A stretch of 7,671 bases of DNA from an uncultured Neomegalonema sp. (GTDB lineage: Bacteria; Pseudomonadota; Alphaproteobacteria; Rhodobacterales; Rhodobacteraceae), in assembly GCA_937958345.1 (NCBI GenBank), contig CALGNW010000141.1, positions 1 through 7,671 of the forward strand. The letters run 5' to 3'. The notes under the pieces are model-generated. The model was not told the origin of the DNA. It did no database searches and saw nothing but the letters and a program-made list of their open reading frames with translations. How positions within the stretch are numbered: position 1 is the first letter of the stretch; every line of letters starts with the position of its first letter. The position numbers and the translations under genes were made by a program. Below are positions 7,065 to 7,671 of this stretch, piece after piece.

Positions 7065-7523
7065 CTAATGGCGGCCCTTGTACTTGGCATTCGGCTGACG
7101 CCAGCGATAGGCACGGCCATCGGGATAGATCGCCATATAAAGATCCGCCCCGTCGCCCTCGTCTATCCCGGCCATGATCGGCGTTGCCGTTCCGGATTCG
7201 ATGTCGGCAAGGATCTGCTCGGTATCAAAGCAATCGAACCAGTAGGGCGGTTTCAGCGGAATCGCGTCATCGGACAGTTTTCCGGCGGTAATCGCCGCTT
7301 TGGGGTCTTCAAAGGTAAAGCATCCGCGCATTTTCAGTGGCGACGTCCGCGCCTGAATGCCGGAATAGTCGCGAACAGCGAACGGCTCACCGCCGACGGT
7401 GACTTCGGCGGTTCCGGTTACGACTTCGTAATAGGCATAGACCTGACTGTACCACATGCCGACGCCGAAAATCGCGCCGAATGCAACGATTCCGCCCGCT
7501 AGGAGCTTTCCGGAAGCGGCCAT
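7065..7523 (-). CDS. DUF6446-like single-pass membrane protein of unknown function
   Basis: This 152-residue protein has no known function. It resembles the small DUF6446 proteins found in Rhodobacterales next to glycyl-tRNA synthetase genes; that assignment is from memory of sequence and context. Residues 5 to about 25 form one hydrophobic segment after a short N-terminus with one lysine, followed by aromatic YSQVYAYY (25-32). This suggests an uncleaved anchor with the remaining 120 residues in the periplasm. The soluble part has exactly two cysteines, in RGCF (66-69) and FDCFD (96-100), which could form a disulfide there. The C-terminus carries a conserved-looking PDGRAYRWRQ stretch (134-143). 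No catalytic motif is recognised. The ATG shares its A with the glyQ stop codon (TGATG), and a GAGG lies seven bases upstream inside glyQ, so translation is probably coupled to glyQ. The TAG stop is followed by 151 bp before glyS. Confidence 0.8.
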   Translation of the reverse strand: MAASGKLLAGGIVAFGAIFGVGMWYSQVYAYYEVVTGTAEVTVGGEPFAVRDYSGIQARTSPLKMRGCFTFEDPKAAITAGKLSDDAIPLKPPYWFDCFDTEQILADIESGTATPIMAGIDEGDGADLYMAIYPDGRAYRWRQPNAKYKGRH

Positions 7524-7671
7524 CAGGCTGCCTCGGCCCCGCCCGCAGGCGTGAGCAAAAAGGCATCCGCACAGGCTTTGGCCAAGGCGCGGACCCTGCC
7601 GATATAGGCTTGGCGCTCGGTCACCGAGATCACACCGCGCGCATCAAGCAAGTTGAACAGATGGCTTGCCT
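7523..7671 (-). CDS. glyQ: Glycyl-tRNA synthetase alpha subunit (partial; C-terminal 48 residues)
   Basis: The minus strand is open from the right edge to a TGA at 7525-7523 and encodes the last 48 residues of GlyQ. The match is clear: ASHLFNLLDARG, then SVTERQAYIGRVR, then LAKACADAF and a short alanine-rich tail. This is the conserved C-terminal helical end of the alpha subunit, the cytosolic catalytic partner that forms glycyl-adenylate and works with GlyS. Everything upstream, including the class II active site motifs, lies outside the window. The stop overlaps the next gene by one base. Gene order alpha, small membrane protein, beta explains why the two synthetase genes are not adjacent here. 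Confidence 0.95.
   Translation of the reverse strand, partial: ASHLFNLLDARGVISVTERQAYIGRVRALAKACADAFLLTPAGGAEAA

Noticed and set aside
1..7671. CRISPR array, tRNA or rRNA genes, insertion sequence or prophage remnant
   Set aside because: No regularly spaced repeats, cloverleaf-like segments, transposase motifs or terminal repeats were seen; nearly all of the window is accounted for by six collinear minus-strand genes.

Overview
The window looks like ordinary chromosome from an alphaproteobacterium, most likely a marine member of the Rhodobacterales (roseobacter-type). The reasons are the GC-rich coding style, a two-subunit glycyl-tRNA synthetase whose glyQ and glyS genes flank a small DUF6446-like membrane protein, and proteins that read like their Rhodobacterales relatives throughout. 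This is a judgement from sequence alone; no search was run.

All recognised genes lie on the minus strand, so transcription runs from right to left. From the right edge: the C-terminal end of glyQ (glycyl-tRNA synthetase alpha), overlapping by one base a 152-residue single-pass membrane protein (DUF6446-like); a 151-bp gap; complete glyS (beta subunit, 745 aa); an 84-bp gap with a 9-bp stem hairpin; ppdK (pyruvate, phosphate dikinase, 893 aa, GTG start); and a MeaB/ArgK-type P-loop GTPase (312 aa) whose start overlaps the ppdK stop by 8 bp. After a 154-bp intergenic stretch with a plausible -10 element and several short palindromes comes a secreted SleB-type cell wall hydrolase, cut off by the left edge of the window.

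Functionally, the right half makes the tetrameric glycyl-tRNA synthetase. The middle couples a PEP-synthesising or PEP-consuming enzyme (PPDK) to a GTPase of the family that protects B12-dependent acyl-CoA mutases. That pairing would fit growth on C2/C3 substrates, where mutase-derived C4 acids feed gluconeogenesis, but this link is inference. The left gene is a peptidoglycan hydrolase and probably a separate transcription unit.

No RNA gene, mobile element, CRISPR array or integration scar was seen. The long plus-strand open frames are judged to be antisense shadows of the real minus-strand genes. The points most worth a second look are the MeaB-like GTPase with a TKGD guanine-recognition motif inside the ppdK transcript, the uncharacterised membrane protein between the two synthetase genes, and the glyS-ppdK junction (hairpin plus an uninterrupted shared reading frame).
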